NCBI RefSeq assembly: GCF_014898815.1
Contig: NW_026515544.1
Span: 62,001 to 126,000 of the forward strand
DNA from: Panonychus citri
Taxonomy: Eukaryota; Arthropoda; Arachnida; Trombidiformes; Tetranychidae
DNA: 64,000 bases
Reading direction: 5' to 3'
Shown here: one piece after another, positions 23,601 through 36,351 of the stretch
Layout of the letters: each line of letters opens with the position of its first letter
Position numbering within the stretch: position 1 is the first letter of the stretch
Position numbers and translations under genes: made by a program
Notes under the pieces: model-generated
Seen by the model: the letters and a program-made list of their open reading frames with translations, nothing else
Told to the model about the DNA's origin: nothing
The model's database searches: none

Positions 23601-26600
23601 AAATATTCTCGGAAGTCGGTTATAAATATTATCTAGAGTCACCAATATCGACAAGCCAAAGAAGAGAAGATGATAGGATCACTTATATCAATAAAGGTCA
23701 ATTTTATGGGATCACATTAGAATATATTCCTGATCCTGCTACTCCCTTAAAAAGTGCCACAGTTAAGTCTCTGGTGTTATTGGTGTTCAGGGAGGAGAAA
23801 TTACATGAAGATGAGATTAAATCATGGCAATTTTGGCATAGTCGTCAACACTCAGTTAAACAGCGAATCCTTGATGCAGATACTAAGAACTCGTCCGGTA
23901 TCATTGGGCCGATTGAGGAGGTGACACATAACTCAATTGCTTTTTATTGGAATCCTCTAGAAGGACCTGCTAAGATCAACGTTGCTGTGCAATGTTTGAG
24001 CACTGATTTCAGCAATCAGAAGGGGGTCAAGGGATTACCTTTACACCTTCAGATTGACACTTTTGATGATTTCCGCGAGGGAAGTCCACCAATTCATCGG
24101 GGCTACTGTCAAATTAAAGTCTTCTGTGATAAAGGCGCAGAAAGAAAACTCGAGATGAAGAGAAGAGCTGCCAAACGTAAACTCACCGCCACTGGAAGTA
24201 AGTCCATTCTCTTAATTACTATTCCAATGATTCAACAAATGTTTGCAAACTTTTCATTCTGGTTTGATTAATGAGTATTTTTTATTTCGAAAAAAAAATT
24301 TCTTGAATTACACTTGTCGATAGTCCCAATAATGAGTGTGTACAAAATTTTCTCTGAAATATTCAGATAGTAACTAATTAGTGTTTCGAGATAAATGAAT
24401 GATTCTTGTTGAAAAAAAAAAAGATTGATAATGAAAAAGTTTTGTTGCAGTTATTGAACTTTGTTAATTCCAAATCGTTGGGGTGATGTGATCTACACGT
24501 CATTACGTTTATTTATTAATTGAGAAGAGTAAAAATGATGCGAAAAATGTTAGTAGTGACCTGAGAGAAGGTCAAGGGTCAACGACATCATCACTTTTTG
24601 GAGGAGGCTGCTTAGCACCGACTCTCCAATCATTACGATGAATAATATCAGTTGACCATCTATCTCCTTCAATCTGAGCTTGATTGGCTTTCCATGGCTC
24701 ATCTGGTTCATTCATCTTCTTCCAATCAGATGACCCTTCAACCTGACCTCGACCAGATTCATTGTTTACACTTGACCGGTCCCTAAGGTCTACTCGTGTT
24801 TGTTGTTGATCTGTCGGCTGATGATTTGGATGTTGTTCTTGTTGAGATTGAGTTTCTACCTTTGAAGATGCTGATACATCATCAACATCAATAATCTCTG
24901 GATGTTGAGGTGGTCGCTTTTTGTATTTATTTTCATTAGTTACTGATGACCTTTCACCATCATTGTTGAGTGACACACTTGCTCCAATCCTTGTCGAATC
25001 TCTTGTGTTCCCTATTGTTGAGCCTTTGCTTTTTATCCTTCCAATGTCACCTTTATTTTCTGTATTACTTTCTTGACCACTAAATGGACCTGTTAATCCG
25101 GGAAATCTTGCATCTAATCTTGCATTGTTAAGCATGGGGTCGAAACCACCACCTAAAGCAGAGACTCCAAAGTTGAGAGGGTCAGATTCAAATTTAGGTG
25201 GAAACATGTCCACCTCGTGAACTTCATAAGGTCGATCGACTTCGTACTTTGTCACTGGCTTCAATTGTTTCGATTGTTGTTGATTTTTCTGGACATTCGC
25301 TCCACCAGAATTATCTCCACCTTCTGAAATTCCAGTGGCAGTTTCTCGCTGTTTAATCGCACTCATTGGTTCGATCTTTGCAGGCTCTTTATCTTCTCTA
25401 TCCTCTTTCTGATCTTCTTCCTCTTCATCTTCATGCTCTTCCTCTTCTTCCTCCGAATGAGGTTCTTTCTTTTCTATATAAATATCAGCATTACCAATCG
25501 GAGGTTCGACAAGATACTCAGCACCAAGAATATCTTTAGCATTCAAATATTCCGTTTCCTTGCCTTCGTAACTGCCATAGGAATCGCCGTAACCTCCCCA
25601 TGAGTCCCATCCTTTACTCTTCTTCTTCTTCTTGGGCTTCTTGAAAACAACTTCCATTTCAGGCCATTCGCCCCACTCCTTTTCTTCCTTTTCACAGCAT
25701 TTCTTTTTCGGCTTTTTACACTTTTTCTTCTTGGGTTTACACTTTTTCGCCTTTTTACATTTCTTTTTCTTGCAGCACTTTTTCTTCTTCTTCTTTTCTT
25801 CGATTTTACCTTCTTGTACTTCTTTTCATACTTTTTACCTTTTTTGTACTTTGTCGAAACGCTGTACTCTCGTTTCTGGGGTTTATCGGCTCTTGAATTG
25901 ATCTGAACTCGCGACATGGGTAAAACCATTAATCCCTCTTTTTCCGCTTCTTTCATTTTACGAAATTTACTGAATCCATCCATTGATGATGATGGACCAT
26001 TCCAATAGTTTTCATCATGTTTTGTCAACCCTGTGGCACTTTCATGGTTATTATTATTATTATTACCATGAGCCTGAGGTACTGGGTATGTTGGGCCCGA
26101 AGGGCTTGGGTGGTTAATTGTTGTTACATGATGTTGTTGAATATGTGGTCCAGTTTGATGTTGTTGATCCTGATGTTGTGAATGATGAATTTGATGTTTA
26201 ACAATGACTTCAGGCCCGCTGGATGTTATCTCGTCATCTTCTTCTGATTCTTCTGATTCACTAGCTTCCTCATCATAACTTTGTCTCATGGAGGGTTCAT
26301 CGTATTGAATTGATGGTGATCCTTCATTAGAACCATCACCAGAAGATTGACTATTACCCCAGGAAGTATCATCTGAATCACTCGTAGATTGAGCTTGAGG
26401 TGCATAAGGAGGTTGAATTGGCTGATGTTGAGGACCGGGTTGTGCTTGATAACCGGAAGATTGATACTTTGATGGATGCTGATTATTGTTATTATGATTA
26501 TTTGGGCTATTGTTGTTACCGTTAGAATATGAATGATGAGGTCCATGTGACTGTGAATTAGGAGGTGGAATTGGTCCTTCATTACCTTCAGATGAACCTG

Positions 26601-29600
26601 AATTACCATGATCTATATTCATCCATTCATGACGTACAACAGGTCCACCCACTGGATTACCAGAATTACCATTTTCATGATGATCTCTTCTCATATCCTT
26701 ACGAGCTACTCGACGATAATCCTCTTTATTGGAAGAACTTGAATCCTCATGAGACTGTCTTACCTGTGGACCATTGTACTTGAAACCTGTTGATCTACCT
26801 GATGCTGGTTGGTAACTGTATTCATGTCTTAGAATTTGAGATTTCGAAGAAGAAGAAGAAGAAGAAGAAGAAGAAGGAGATGGTGAAGATGTGGGATAAG
26901 AATGAGATGATGGTCCACCATGTTGATATGAAGGCCTATGAGAAGAGTAAATAAGATTGAAGAGAAAGAAAAGAAGAGAAGAAAAAAAAAACGTAAATGG
27001 AAGAGAAACGAATTTAAGTGGAAGAAAAGAAAGGAAAACAAAGAGAGAAAAGGAGAAGAGGCTTTTAGATCATTAGTTGTTAGTGAAGAAAGAAACAGAA
27101 TCCAATCTAAGGTTGACTGGTTGAATGTTCATTTCAAAAGATTCAGAGTTTTGAGCTTTGCAAGTCGTTTGTTGATTTGTTTTGCTGTAATTTTTTCCTT
27201 TAATGACTAAATAAATGACATGAATGTTTCGCTGGTTCTGTTTACCTGAGAGTTTGGAGTTCACACCACAGTCGAAAAGACAAGCAATACTTTTTTTACC
27301 TTCTCCTCGCTTTTTTTCACGCTCTCTACTTAATTCTATCTATTTTTCTCTCTTTTAATGGCAGCGAAAAAAAAACAAGAAGAAGGTAAAATATCAACAA
27401 TATTCCAACAGTAATCATCATGTATAAGAGAAGAAGAGAAATTCAAAGTAATTTGAGTAGAAATTGAGGATAAAAATGAAGGAAAATTGTTGGTATCAAC
27501 TATCTTTTCATCTTTTACAACTTTTTCTCTTTCGCAATCTATTTTTGTGTCTTTTTTTTCGATTCTCTTAAATTGTGATTAAATCAACTGTGTGGTTGTT
27601 GGAAGAAGATTAAATTGTGATTATCATGTTGCTTTTTTCTGTTATAATGTTCAATCATTGGAGCTGATAATTTATCTCTTGTTCGTTTGTATTATTGGTT
27701 TTGGGATAGAAAATTGTGTTTTCTTTTTCATGGTTTTGTTTGTTTACTTTTCGCTTTCTCGTTTCTCACCTGTTGTAAATTGAGCTGCTTGGACGATGCA
27801 CTGGACCTGATTTACCATCTTCATCATAATCGTCATTGGATTCACTATTGAAGGACGAAGATGATGAAGGACGATTACCATAACCTGGATTGGAATCATG
27901 TTTAACCCATGGACCAATATCTTGACGATTATGTTGAAATGAACTTTCTGAATGAAGGTCATCCAATTGATAGGTTATTGAAAAGTTTGCCGAAGATGAT
28001 GAATTGTTGATAAAATCCGTAGGAAGGCTGAATGAAGCTGATGATGCGGATTCAGCTGATGTTAAAGATGATGATGGCAATAATGAATCAGTTAATGATG
28101 GCGGTGAAGTTGATGATGATGATGATGATGATGATGAAGCGGAGGAAGATGGTAATGATGATAGAGATAAAATTGGCAACTCATGAGGTGAATCAGTTTC
28201 ATTGAAATCAACAATGTAAAAGTCACTCGGTGAAAAGGTTGATGTTGATGTGCCATTGGATGAAATTGGATCACCATCCAATAGTGAATTACCTGCAATC
28301 AGTGAATCATCTGATGCATGAATTAACAATGTCCATTGAAGCTCACTCAGTATCAATAATATCACAAGCCCAATGGCTGATGGAAGCTTAATCATGCTTC
28401 TCGTTTTTCCCCCTGGTTTTCACTTAATCTTATACATTGAATATCCACTGGTGATTCAATTTTGGACTTGTCTCAACACTGAACAATATTAACTGTTGAT
28501 GTTTGATTATCAAAAACTTTCAATAACTGTTAACTTATCAATTGACACTTGATAACTAATCCGATAATCTCATTTTACCCTTACATTTATAAGCCAATTT
28601 TCACCCATTTCTCTCTCTCTCTCTCACTCTCTCAATCACTCACTCTTTCCAATAATCATTAGTCAAAATGCTGATCATCCCTTTGATTTTTTTCCAACCT
28701 GTTAATTGATTTTCTTTATTAGGGTTTGAATATTTTTCTCAATAATCCATAAAACGGTTGATTTAGTTACAATTGACTAATATGATTAACCAAATTGTTA
28801 ACTGTTGATTTGAACTTTTCTTGATGATCTTGATATCGGTTGACAATATGTATTGATCAGGGTAGATAAGGTTAGTTGTTTAAAGTTATAACTGTTTTCA
28901 TTTTCTCATTTTTTATTGTCAATCTAATTACCTTACCAGGTATGATTCTTACCTGTTAATTGGGCTCACTTTCTTTTTTGTTACATCTTTCACTCTCTTT
29001 TCATAATCATAATGATAATCGATGAAATTAATGGCGTCATCCACCGATGATAATGATTATAATAAAGAATAGAATAAGAGATTAACCAATAATTGTTAAT
29101 CTCTCTTCGTATCGGTAAAGTTCGTTGTTATCGATCGATTTTCATTACTTACACTTAAACATTTCTACAGGTAAATAGACAATAAACGCCCTTCACAAAA
29201 TGGGTTTGATGTGGGTTTGATATGAGAGAGAATAGAGAAGAAGAAGAAGAAAAAAAAAGTTCAACTCACTGAATAGAGAAAAAAAAGAGTTGAAAAAATA
29301 GTTATGAACTTTCAGGTAGCCTGATGATACAATTTAATGTTTACTGTGGCAATTGAAAGGGAGGGTTCCAAGTGATTAGACTTATCGCCTGGTTTATGTG
29401 TGTCTGTAACACTGTAGTTGATTAACTCAGATTAACCTCATTTCGTTGATCTTTTTTTATTCATAATCTTTGCTTGATATTATCGATATTTTATCAAAAA
29501 TTTATTGATTGAGTTGAGAGTGAGATGTATTAATAATGATGATAGTGATTATGATGGCGAGAGAAAGATTAATTTCACTCCTCAACTTAACCATTAGTGA

Positions 29601-30182
29601 GAAATATGTTCAATCATATATGTTATTTGATTGTACTTCGAATTTTAAAAGTAACAGTGATTGACATCCATTTATCCTGCATGATATTGAAAAAGATGAT
29701 GATAATAATAAGAAGATGAGAGAGTAAAATACAGAAAGAGAATCTTAGTTAAGAAGATAAAGAGAAGAGATAATTTTGTTTTTCTTTCTCTCTTTTCTTC
29801 ATCGTTTCAATCATCAATCTCATCAACTTTCGGTCATTTGCTTCTTAATTATCTTCATCACTTTGAAACACCAATCAAATTGATGATGAATATCCCAATT
29901 TCTATCTAACTAAATCATAATGAATGATGATTTCTAATAATTAATCAGATATTGCAAATTAATCATTTACCTATAAGGATAATTTTATGGTTCACTTTTT
30001 GTTTTGTCTTTCAAATATTTTAAATTATCATGATTGTTGCGATTCCTTAATAACTTCCGTTTCCCAAACATATGATTGTCTAATCGTAGGGAATTTTTAT
30101 TTGCCAGGATGATAATGATTATAATGATGGCGATGATGGAAAATAGCATTTTCATTGTAAACACCTAAACATGAATCAAGAG

Positions 30183-30217
<35 letters not shown>

Positions 30218-31799
30218 AGAATGAGATTTAATTCTGACAGCTACGCATTTTTTGTTCATTGAAATGATCAACGTTGCAAAACACACTCGTTGCTTTGAAA
30301 GCTAAAGAAAGATGAAAATTCATGATAAAAGAGAGAGAGAGACTAGTTCGTCATCATTCATTTTACTTTTCTCTTTCTATTTTCAAGGTCACTCTCATGA
30401 ATTATTGTTAAAATTTAATCTATACCTTTGATAAGTTTGCAGCGACTTTGCAAACCTTTTTTTTCTAATGAAAAAAAAGTTCTGAATGTTAGAAAGAGAG
30501 AGTGAGAGTGAGAGAGATAATGAGTGGAATAGAAAATACGAAAGTTGCTAGATTTAACTTCTTCTCTCTCGTTCTCTCTCTCTCTCTCTCTCACCTTTGC
30601 AGATAGTCATCCAAGATTAGATGCATTTAGATGAATTAATTTGCAATCTCAGCCTTGAATTTTTTTCTTCGTACTTTCAAAGCAAAGTGTTTTAATGCTC
30701 CGAGTAATAATAATATAATGAGAGTATTAAATTAAAGTTAGATTGTAATGTTATTAATATGATCTTGGATTACATTTTATTTTTTCTCTCTCTCCTCGTT
30801 CCTATCACTCACTCTCTTTCTCCCTCGTCTCACATTGAAATTATAATGAACAATTTATTAATTGTACAGGGAAACTATTTACATGGAGATGAATTAAGAT
30901 AGAGGTAAATTAAAGTTACAATAAAAGTGAACTCAGAAAATGCAAATCGTCAGATCGCTTTGTGTTTAGATTGATGTGTTTCTCCTCTTCACCAAATATC
31001 AATTCTGATGATAATCAACATTTGTTTTACAGATAAAAAGATGAGAAAACAAAGGAAATATTAAAGTGAGAGAGAGAATGATGAAGATTAAAGAGAATAG
31101 AAAAATATCTTCACTCTCCTCCTAAGATGATAATCAAAAAAATCTCATCTCATGTATTTACTAACCTTTTCTCTCTCTCTCTCTCTTTCTATTTGTATAC
31201 TTTTGTCTGTTCTCCTCCTTAGCATCTTGATCTTCCTATTTTTCTGTTGTTTTTCCATTACTTTATTGTGTTTATCTGTCAATTTATGGTCTACCTGTAA
31301 AAATGCAATCTCACCTTAAAAGGTTATCACATTATCATTATCATTTTGAGAAATGCAAAGTAAAAGCCTTTGCTATTTTCCCTTTTGACAATCTCTTCCC
31401 AATTTTCCCCGGGCCGATGATCAACATATATTATCATCATCTTGTTATTTGTCTTTAAGTAATTCGAAACGGCTCATCATTATTTCTACTTCGAAGTATA
31501 CATTTCGATTACAGTTAACTTAGTAAGAAGAAAAGTCCGTTTACTTTTGCTACATAATTTTTTTCTTTCTGTGAGAAGATGATAAAACTGTTGATGCATA
31601 CGTGGTAAAATGTAAAAGAGAAGATGAAGATGATGATGATGATGATGAAGAGAAGACTCCCTTTGTTGTTATCTTGGGAATGGAAATTCAAATTAGTAGT
31701 TGGCACCCCCTTGACTTGAGGGCCATTTTGCCCAAACTTCGCCAAGGCCCTACAGGCACAGTCGACTGACCTATGCAACTTGTTACTTCGCTATTACTT

Positions 31800-31830
<31 letters not shown>

Positions 31831-34800
31831 ATCTCTCTCTTTCTCTTTCTCTTTCTCTTTCTCCCTCTCCCTTTTCTCTTTTCTCTTACCTTTTTGTTTA
31901 TTATCCTTCTCTTCCCCATCGGACTCCTCATTTACTCGCGTTCGTTATAATCTTTCTATTTCTCTTTCTTCACTTCTCCTTCATCATTTTTTTTCTACCT
32001 TTACCTGTGATTTGTTTCTCTTTTCTCTTTCTATCATTCCATCTATCTTCATCTTCTTTTCTATCTCTTGCATCTTCTTTTCCCTTCTTAACTCTCACAC
32101 TGCGTCAGTCAGTCCAAAGTCTTTAAGAATCAACCTTAACTTAAATACCATTATACCTCCTCTTTACTTTCATCATTCTCCTCTTTCTCTCTCTCTCTCT
32201 CTCACTATCTCTTTTTCATCATCATCTTCATCATCTCTTATACCTGACTTGTAAAACCGTCTTAAGGTTATTCATTGGTAATAAGCAAGAAAAAAATACA
32301 TATATAAGGGACTCAGCGTCTTCTATCAAGATTAATCATTTCGTTATTAGCAGAAAGCAAAAAAGATGAAGCAAAGTTTTCTTAAGGTCTCTTTGATCCA
32401 TCTTTCAGTTTATCTTTGATTATCTATCTCTTTAAATCTCAACCTTAAAGTTAACTGTTCTAATGTAATATAACATGAAATGAAAGATATTCCTTCATTT
32501 TTAACTTCTCTATCATCTAAAACACACGATTAAATGTCAATGATTCATTTTCAATCACTGATTTAATCTCAATCCAAATGAAAAATAATGAATTCTTATT
32601 ATCTCTTTAATTTGCAAAACGAATCACATAAATATTTAAACATAATCTCATGAGTTATTTTAATTAGATTTCGATTAATGTAAATCTATGTACCGACTGA
32701 TTTAGTAATTTTATCAATTTCTATTACTTTTTAATTTCGTACTCAAGGTAAATCCAAATGTAAGCATTAATTTTCTTATAATCGTGAGGTAATTTAGTAA
32801 ATTATTAAGATTCGGGCTGAAAAGCTTTTTGATAAATCACATTTTCATCCACACCATCATCATTTTCATGAAACTTTAAGCAAACCTTATGAATGTGTTA
32901 TTATCATTTCTATGCATGATATCACAAAATTATCATCATCAACATCTCTTGATGCTCTGATCTTCACAAAGCAACAATCCTTTTGAAATGAGAATCAAAT
33001 GCTGATGATGATCACATAAATTATCAGATTTGAATAAAAGTGTAAACATTTGATTACTTTGCATCATTCATCTTATATATACTACAGTATTATAATCGAG
33101 TGAAACATTAGTAACTCAAGAATTGGTTTGTGAACAATTAACTAATTATTTTCTTATTCTATTTTCAGATGGACGTAAAAAGATCGAGGAAATGTATCAT
33201 CCATCATGTGATAGATCAGAATTTTATACAATGTCCGATCGAACCAAACCTCCGGTTCTATTTACACCAAGTGAAGAACTTGATAAGGTAATTGTGATCA
33301 ATTATCATGATAAATCAAGCAAAGTATGTGAAACCATCATTTATGGCTAAATTTACCTTCACCTTTTCATGAGAAAGTTTTAGCAAGTTGAGACAAGTTA
33401 ACTATTCCAAGTTCTGAGAGTTTGAAAAGAAAGATTCAAGACAAGAAAAATTACCTAATCACCATTAATTTACTCATTAATAAGATGAAATATTATCATT
33501 TTTTTATGGTTTCCTCTATTTTCTTAATTCCAAATGATTTTCTATTGACCAGTAAGAAAATGTAATAGCTTAGATCCTGTCAGGGTCATGATAATGATTA
33601 GAATGTTCAATAACTATTATTGATTCAGATGAAATTTCACAATTAATTGCAAATTGGCTTATTTTACAAGCTACTTTTTGTTTAAGCTTTTATACTGTGT
33701 GTGTATGTGTGTATATATAATTTTTATGATACCTGTAAATAATACCTGTAAGTTTCATAATCAAGGAAGAGCTTAATTTTATTATTATCAATTGCACACA
33801 CAACCGAAATTGACATGATAATATTGTATATATAATATGATTCTTTAATATTGTTTCACTTTTTGCTTGATTTTTCTTCTTCTTTTCCATAATTTTAACA
33901 GCATTTCTAATAAAATTACTATTCTTCCCCTCTGAATAGATAACTCCAGGCGATATGAGCTTCTACTCAAGCCAACACTCAACCGGAGATTTAAACACCA
34001 CAGGATATGATTCACCAACCCATTTACCCATTATAACTCCACCAGGATCCTCTGGAACAGCCTCACCAGGAATTATTGATAAAAGAAAACGAAGTGCCGA
34101 TCCTATTTCTGCTAATTTGGAGATGGTTGTGACTCAACCACCTCCACCTAAAAGAGACAAAGTTTACCCTCCAGATCGATGTAAGATTATCTTCATGTCG
34201 ACTTTACGGATTATCCCCAAAGATTAATGAAGAAAATGAGATTAAGCAAAGATTAACCAACGAAAAAGACTGACCTTTTGAAAATAACTTTGAATAACTA
34301 ATTTCGAATACTAATGAGCAATATTGTTGACGTGGATTCTATTAATTTCATTTTAAATTGTCTGTTCATTGAGATTTAATCATATTCTTTCTTTATATAA
34401 GCAATCAAGTCTATTAATTATCCTTTTTTTTTCTTAATATTCTCAAATGTATGGTTGATTGTTTATTCTAATCATTGGTTAATTATCTTTTTCCATGTTA
34501 ATTTTCTCTTGTTCTCTTCATTAGTCAATCAAAATGTTAATCAGTGAATATTAATTGCGTACTAATTAATTATTTTCTGCCTCTTTTTCATAGTAGTGTT
34601 GTTATATGCTAGACAAGAGAATGAAGAAATCTTCCATGTACTTCATATCGTCCCTCCTACATTGGTCGGTTTAGCCTTATCTGTAAGTTGTATTCACCTT
34701 TAATTAACAATTAACAGTGTTAATTAAATTTCCAAGTTAACTAATTGTTTTCCCTTGTCTTTTGTTTACAATTTAGATACAAAAAAAGTACAAATTGGAA

Positions 34801-35103
34801 GCTAAAAACATAAGGCATTTCTATAAAAGATGTTTAAAAGGGTTGGTGTTTGTTTTAATTGTTATTCTTGTCGTTAATTTTTTTTTTTGACAATCACTTT
34901 TATACATGATAATTATTTTTTCTATTAATCTAATTGTATATATTTTAATTACTTATCATTTTTCTAGAATCACAATACTTATGGACGATGAATATGTGAA
35001 ATTATATTGTAATGAAGACACCGTGTTGTTGCAAGTTCATCAGGTCGATGAACAAACTCACGATATCACCTTAGTGGAATATGATTGTTCAACCAATGCC
35101 TAA
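20682..35103 (+). CDS. grh: Transcription factor Grainyhead (CP2/GRHL family)
   Basis: A nuclear activator of epidermal barrier and wound-repair genes. Isoform A exons: 20682-20987, 23384-24197, 33169-33287, 33940-34180, 34594-34682, 34777-34841, 34968-35103, totalling 1770 nt or 589 residues. Isoform B replaces the first exon with 21967-22566 (687 residues). Both first exons end in phase 0, and an in-frame TGA at 20634 fixes start A. The N-terminus has a likely sumoylation-type motif, VNIKEEP. The CP2 DNA-binding domain starts near residue 165 of A and contains the diagnostic WQFWHSRQHSVKQRILDAD and the block that follows it. RKKIEEMYHPSCDRSEFY follows in exon 3. The C-terminal dimerisation region carries LLYARQENEEIFHVLHIVPP, the KNIRHFYKRCLKG helix and ILMDDEYVKLYCNEDTVLLQV. 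The acceptor at 34591-34596 is a tandem TAGTAG, adding or skipping one residue. The 9-kb intron 24198-33168 contains another gene on the minus strand. Confidence 0.97.
21967..22566 (+). CDS. grh: Alternative first coding exon of grh (isoform B N-terminus)
   Basis: 200 codons starting at ATG 21967, with an in-frame TAA at 21961-21963. No AG dinucleotide lies in the 100 bp upstream, so the exon cannot be an ordinary internal one. It ends in CAG before GTAATT at 22567 in phase 0, matching the exon at 23384. Content: LDFNQFKSLDYCDKSLDFYQ near the start, then Asn, Asp, Thr/Ser/Pro low complexity, then a Tyr/Thr-rich end. It probably supplies a different activation region under its own promoter. 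The coding reading is well supported; the promoter is inferred. Confidence 0.8.
24572..28395 (-). pseudogene. Nested antisense gene: secreted Lys/Cys/Glu-rich low-complexity protein, frameshifted here
   Basis: It lies entirely inside the 9-kb grh intron on the opposite strand. Exon 1 is 28395-27770, starting at ATG with a signal peptide (residues 1 to about 27, core AIGLVILLIL), then Ser-rich. Exon 2 is 26935-24572. The 834-bp intron has GTGAGA and TTCTCATAG borders and phases 2/2 match. Exon 2 is Ser-, then His/Asn/Gln-rich, then Tyr/Lys (KKYKKGKKYEKKYKK), then a Cys-Lys block with repeated KC and CC pairs, an acidic Glu block, and a Pro/Gly/Asp/Asn-rich C-terminus. The frame changes within about 25785-25830: upstream codons run on as Arg-rich noise to a stop at 25543, while the Cys-Lys frame opens just there. 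One extra A in the AAAA run (plus 25794-25797) would give one frame of 996 residues. An assembly error is more likely than true loss. No family recognised; an extracellular structural or adhesive protein is possible. Confidence 0.68.
28585..28592 (-). promoter_or_regulatory. Candidate TATA box of the nested minus-strand gene
   Basis: TTATAAAT on the minus strand, about 190 bases before the ATG at 28395, which allows a leader of about 160 nt. It is a short motif in AT-rich DNA, so support is weak. Confidence 0.3.
30193..30219. repeat. (GA)n microsatellite in the grh intron
   Basis: Perfect AG run. Confidence 0.92.
31801..31825. repeat. (CT)n microsatellite in the grh intron
   Basis: Perfect CT run at the head of a pyrimidine-rich stretch of about 450 bp on the plus strand (31800-32250). 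Confidence 0.92.
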
Positions 35104-36293
35104 TTCAATTCTAATTATTTTCGATAACGATAATTATAATATAATACTATTATTATTATTACATTATACACACAAACTCCAACAATAATCAACCTTAATC
35201 ACTATCCTTTCCTCAACAACCACACACAAACACACACACAATCAACGAAATCCTCCTCTTTTCTACTTACTCCATTGACAATTAGCCGACAATCAATAAT
35301 TATTGGAAAATTAAACGCGAAAACAAATCACATGGAAATCTCAAAATGAACAAAAAATAATCAAAGGGCCGGAAGAGCAAACATAAAATATGAGGAAAAA
35401 AAACTCGAACTATGGAAACGAAAACACTTTAGTTGAACTTATATATATTAACCTAAAGGGCTTTTGTGACTTTTGAATATACACTTTTTTTGTCGTAAAT
35501 CTCACCACAAATCACCAGTTAATTAACCAACTACACCAATTACTCAATCAATGATTTGACCATAACTTTTTTTTTGTAAAGATAAAATGATTAAAAAAAG
35601 CAAGCGAAAGATGAATTAATACTGAAGCGTTTATAAGATGAAAAAAACGAGAAGTGACAAAATCATCAAGACGAATTTTTCCCCTTATGCTTAATGTTAA
35701 TCTATCTTTAGGTGCTGGGAATCAAGTGCATCATCATTCATCATCATTCATCACTCTCATCATCTCTCTCTCTCTCTCTCATTGTCATCCTCATCTCAAC
35801 TAAACCACCACCACCTCCACAAATACACATACACACTTATTGAACCACTACAACGACACAACAATCAACTAATCATCAAATTCCAATTGTCCAATATTCT
35901 TACCTGCCTTTCTTTTCCTTTCGCCTTAATTGTCTCCATTTATAATTCGCCTTAATTAGTGATAATTAACTATGCAAATATTATCAATAACAATCAACAT
36001 GAATCTGCAATTTCATGTTGAATCCACTTCTCATTCAGCAGTTACAAAACAACACGAACATCATTCAATGAAACTTGATAAATGCTGCAACAATTTACGT
36101 CCAACTCATCACATCAACAATTAATAATCGTATTAATGATAATAATAATAATAATATACATCTATGCAAATAAGCAACAAAAAAACAAATTTAGTAAATT
36201 TAAATCACAGCAACAAATTTAAATAATCTAACTATTTATTTTGAATTTATATTGATCATGATATGTGAAGAAATCAATGAAATCCAATCAATC

Positions 36294-36296
<3 letters not shown>

Positions 36297-36350
<54 letters not shown>
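36297..36350. repeat. (TC)n microsatellite, about 27 units
   Basis: Perfect TC run in intergenic DNA. Confidence 0.95.

Positions 36351-36351
<1 letters not shown>

Larger units (their letters stand above)
28593..33168. other. grh: Rest of the large grh intron, rich in (CT)n/(GA)n
   Basis: It contains many GA/CT tracts (about 28612, 30193, 30563, 31170, 31801, 32178) and CATC/GATG triplet runs, but no gene. A GC-rich patch at about 31680-31770 and a TATATAAGGG at 32300-32309 are the only stretches that stand out. Likely enhancer-bearing intron DNA, by inference only. Confidence 0.5.

Noticed and set aside
25780..25800. Programmed -1 ribosomal frameshift in the nested gene
   Set aside because: AAA could slip, but the preceding AGA codon does not re-pair, no downstream structure is evident, and an undercalled A is simpler. 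Listed as an alternative only.
25785..25850. Micro-intron as the cause of the nested-gene frameshift
   Set aside because: Phase-compatible GT-AG pairs would be 17-32 nt, or need a poor GTTTCG donor, and the region is pure purine with no polypyrimidine tract.
31515..32254. Open frames in the grh intron, including one with a CACRALAKFG stretch
   Set aside because: Pyrimidine-repeat artefacts, or a short GC-rich patch without splice sites or a family match.
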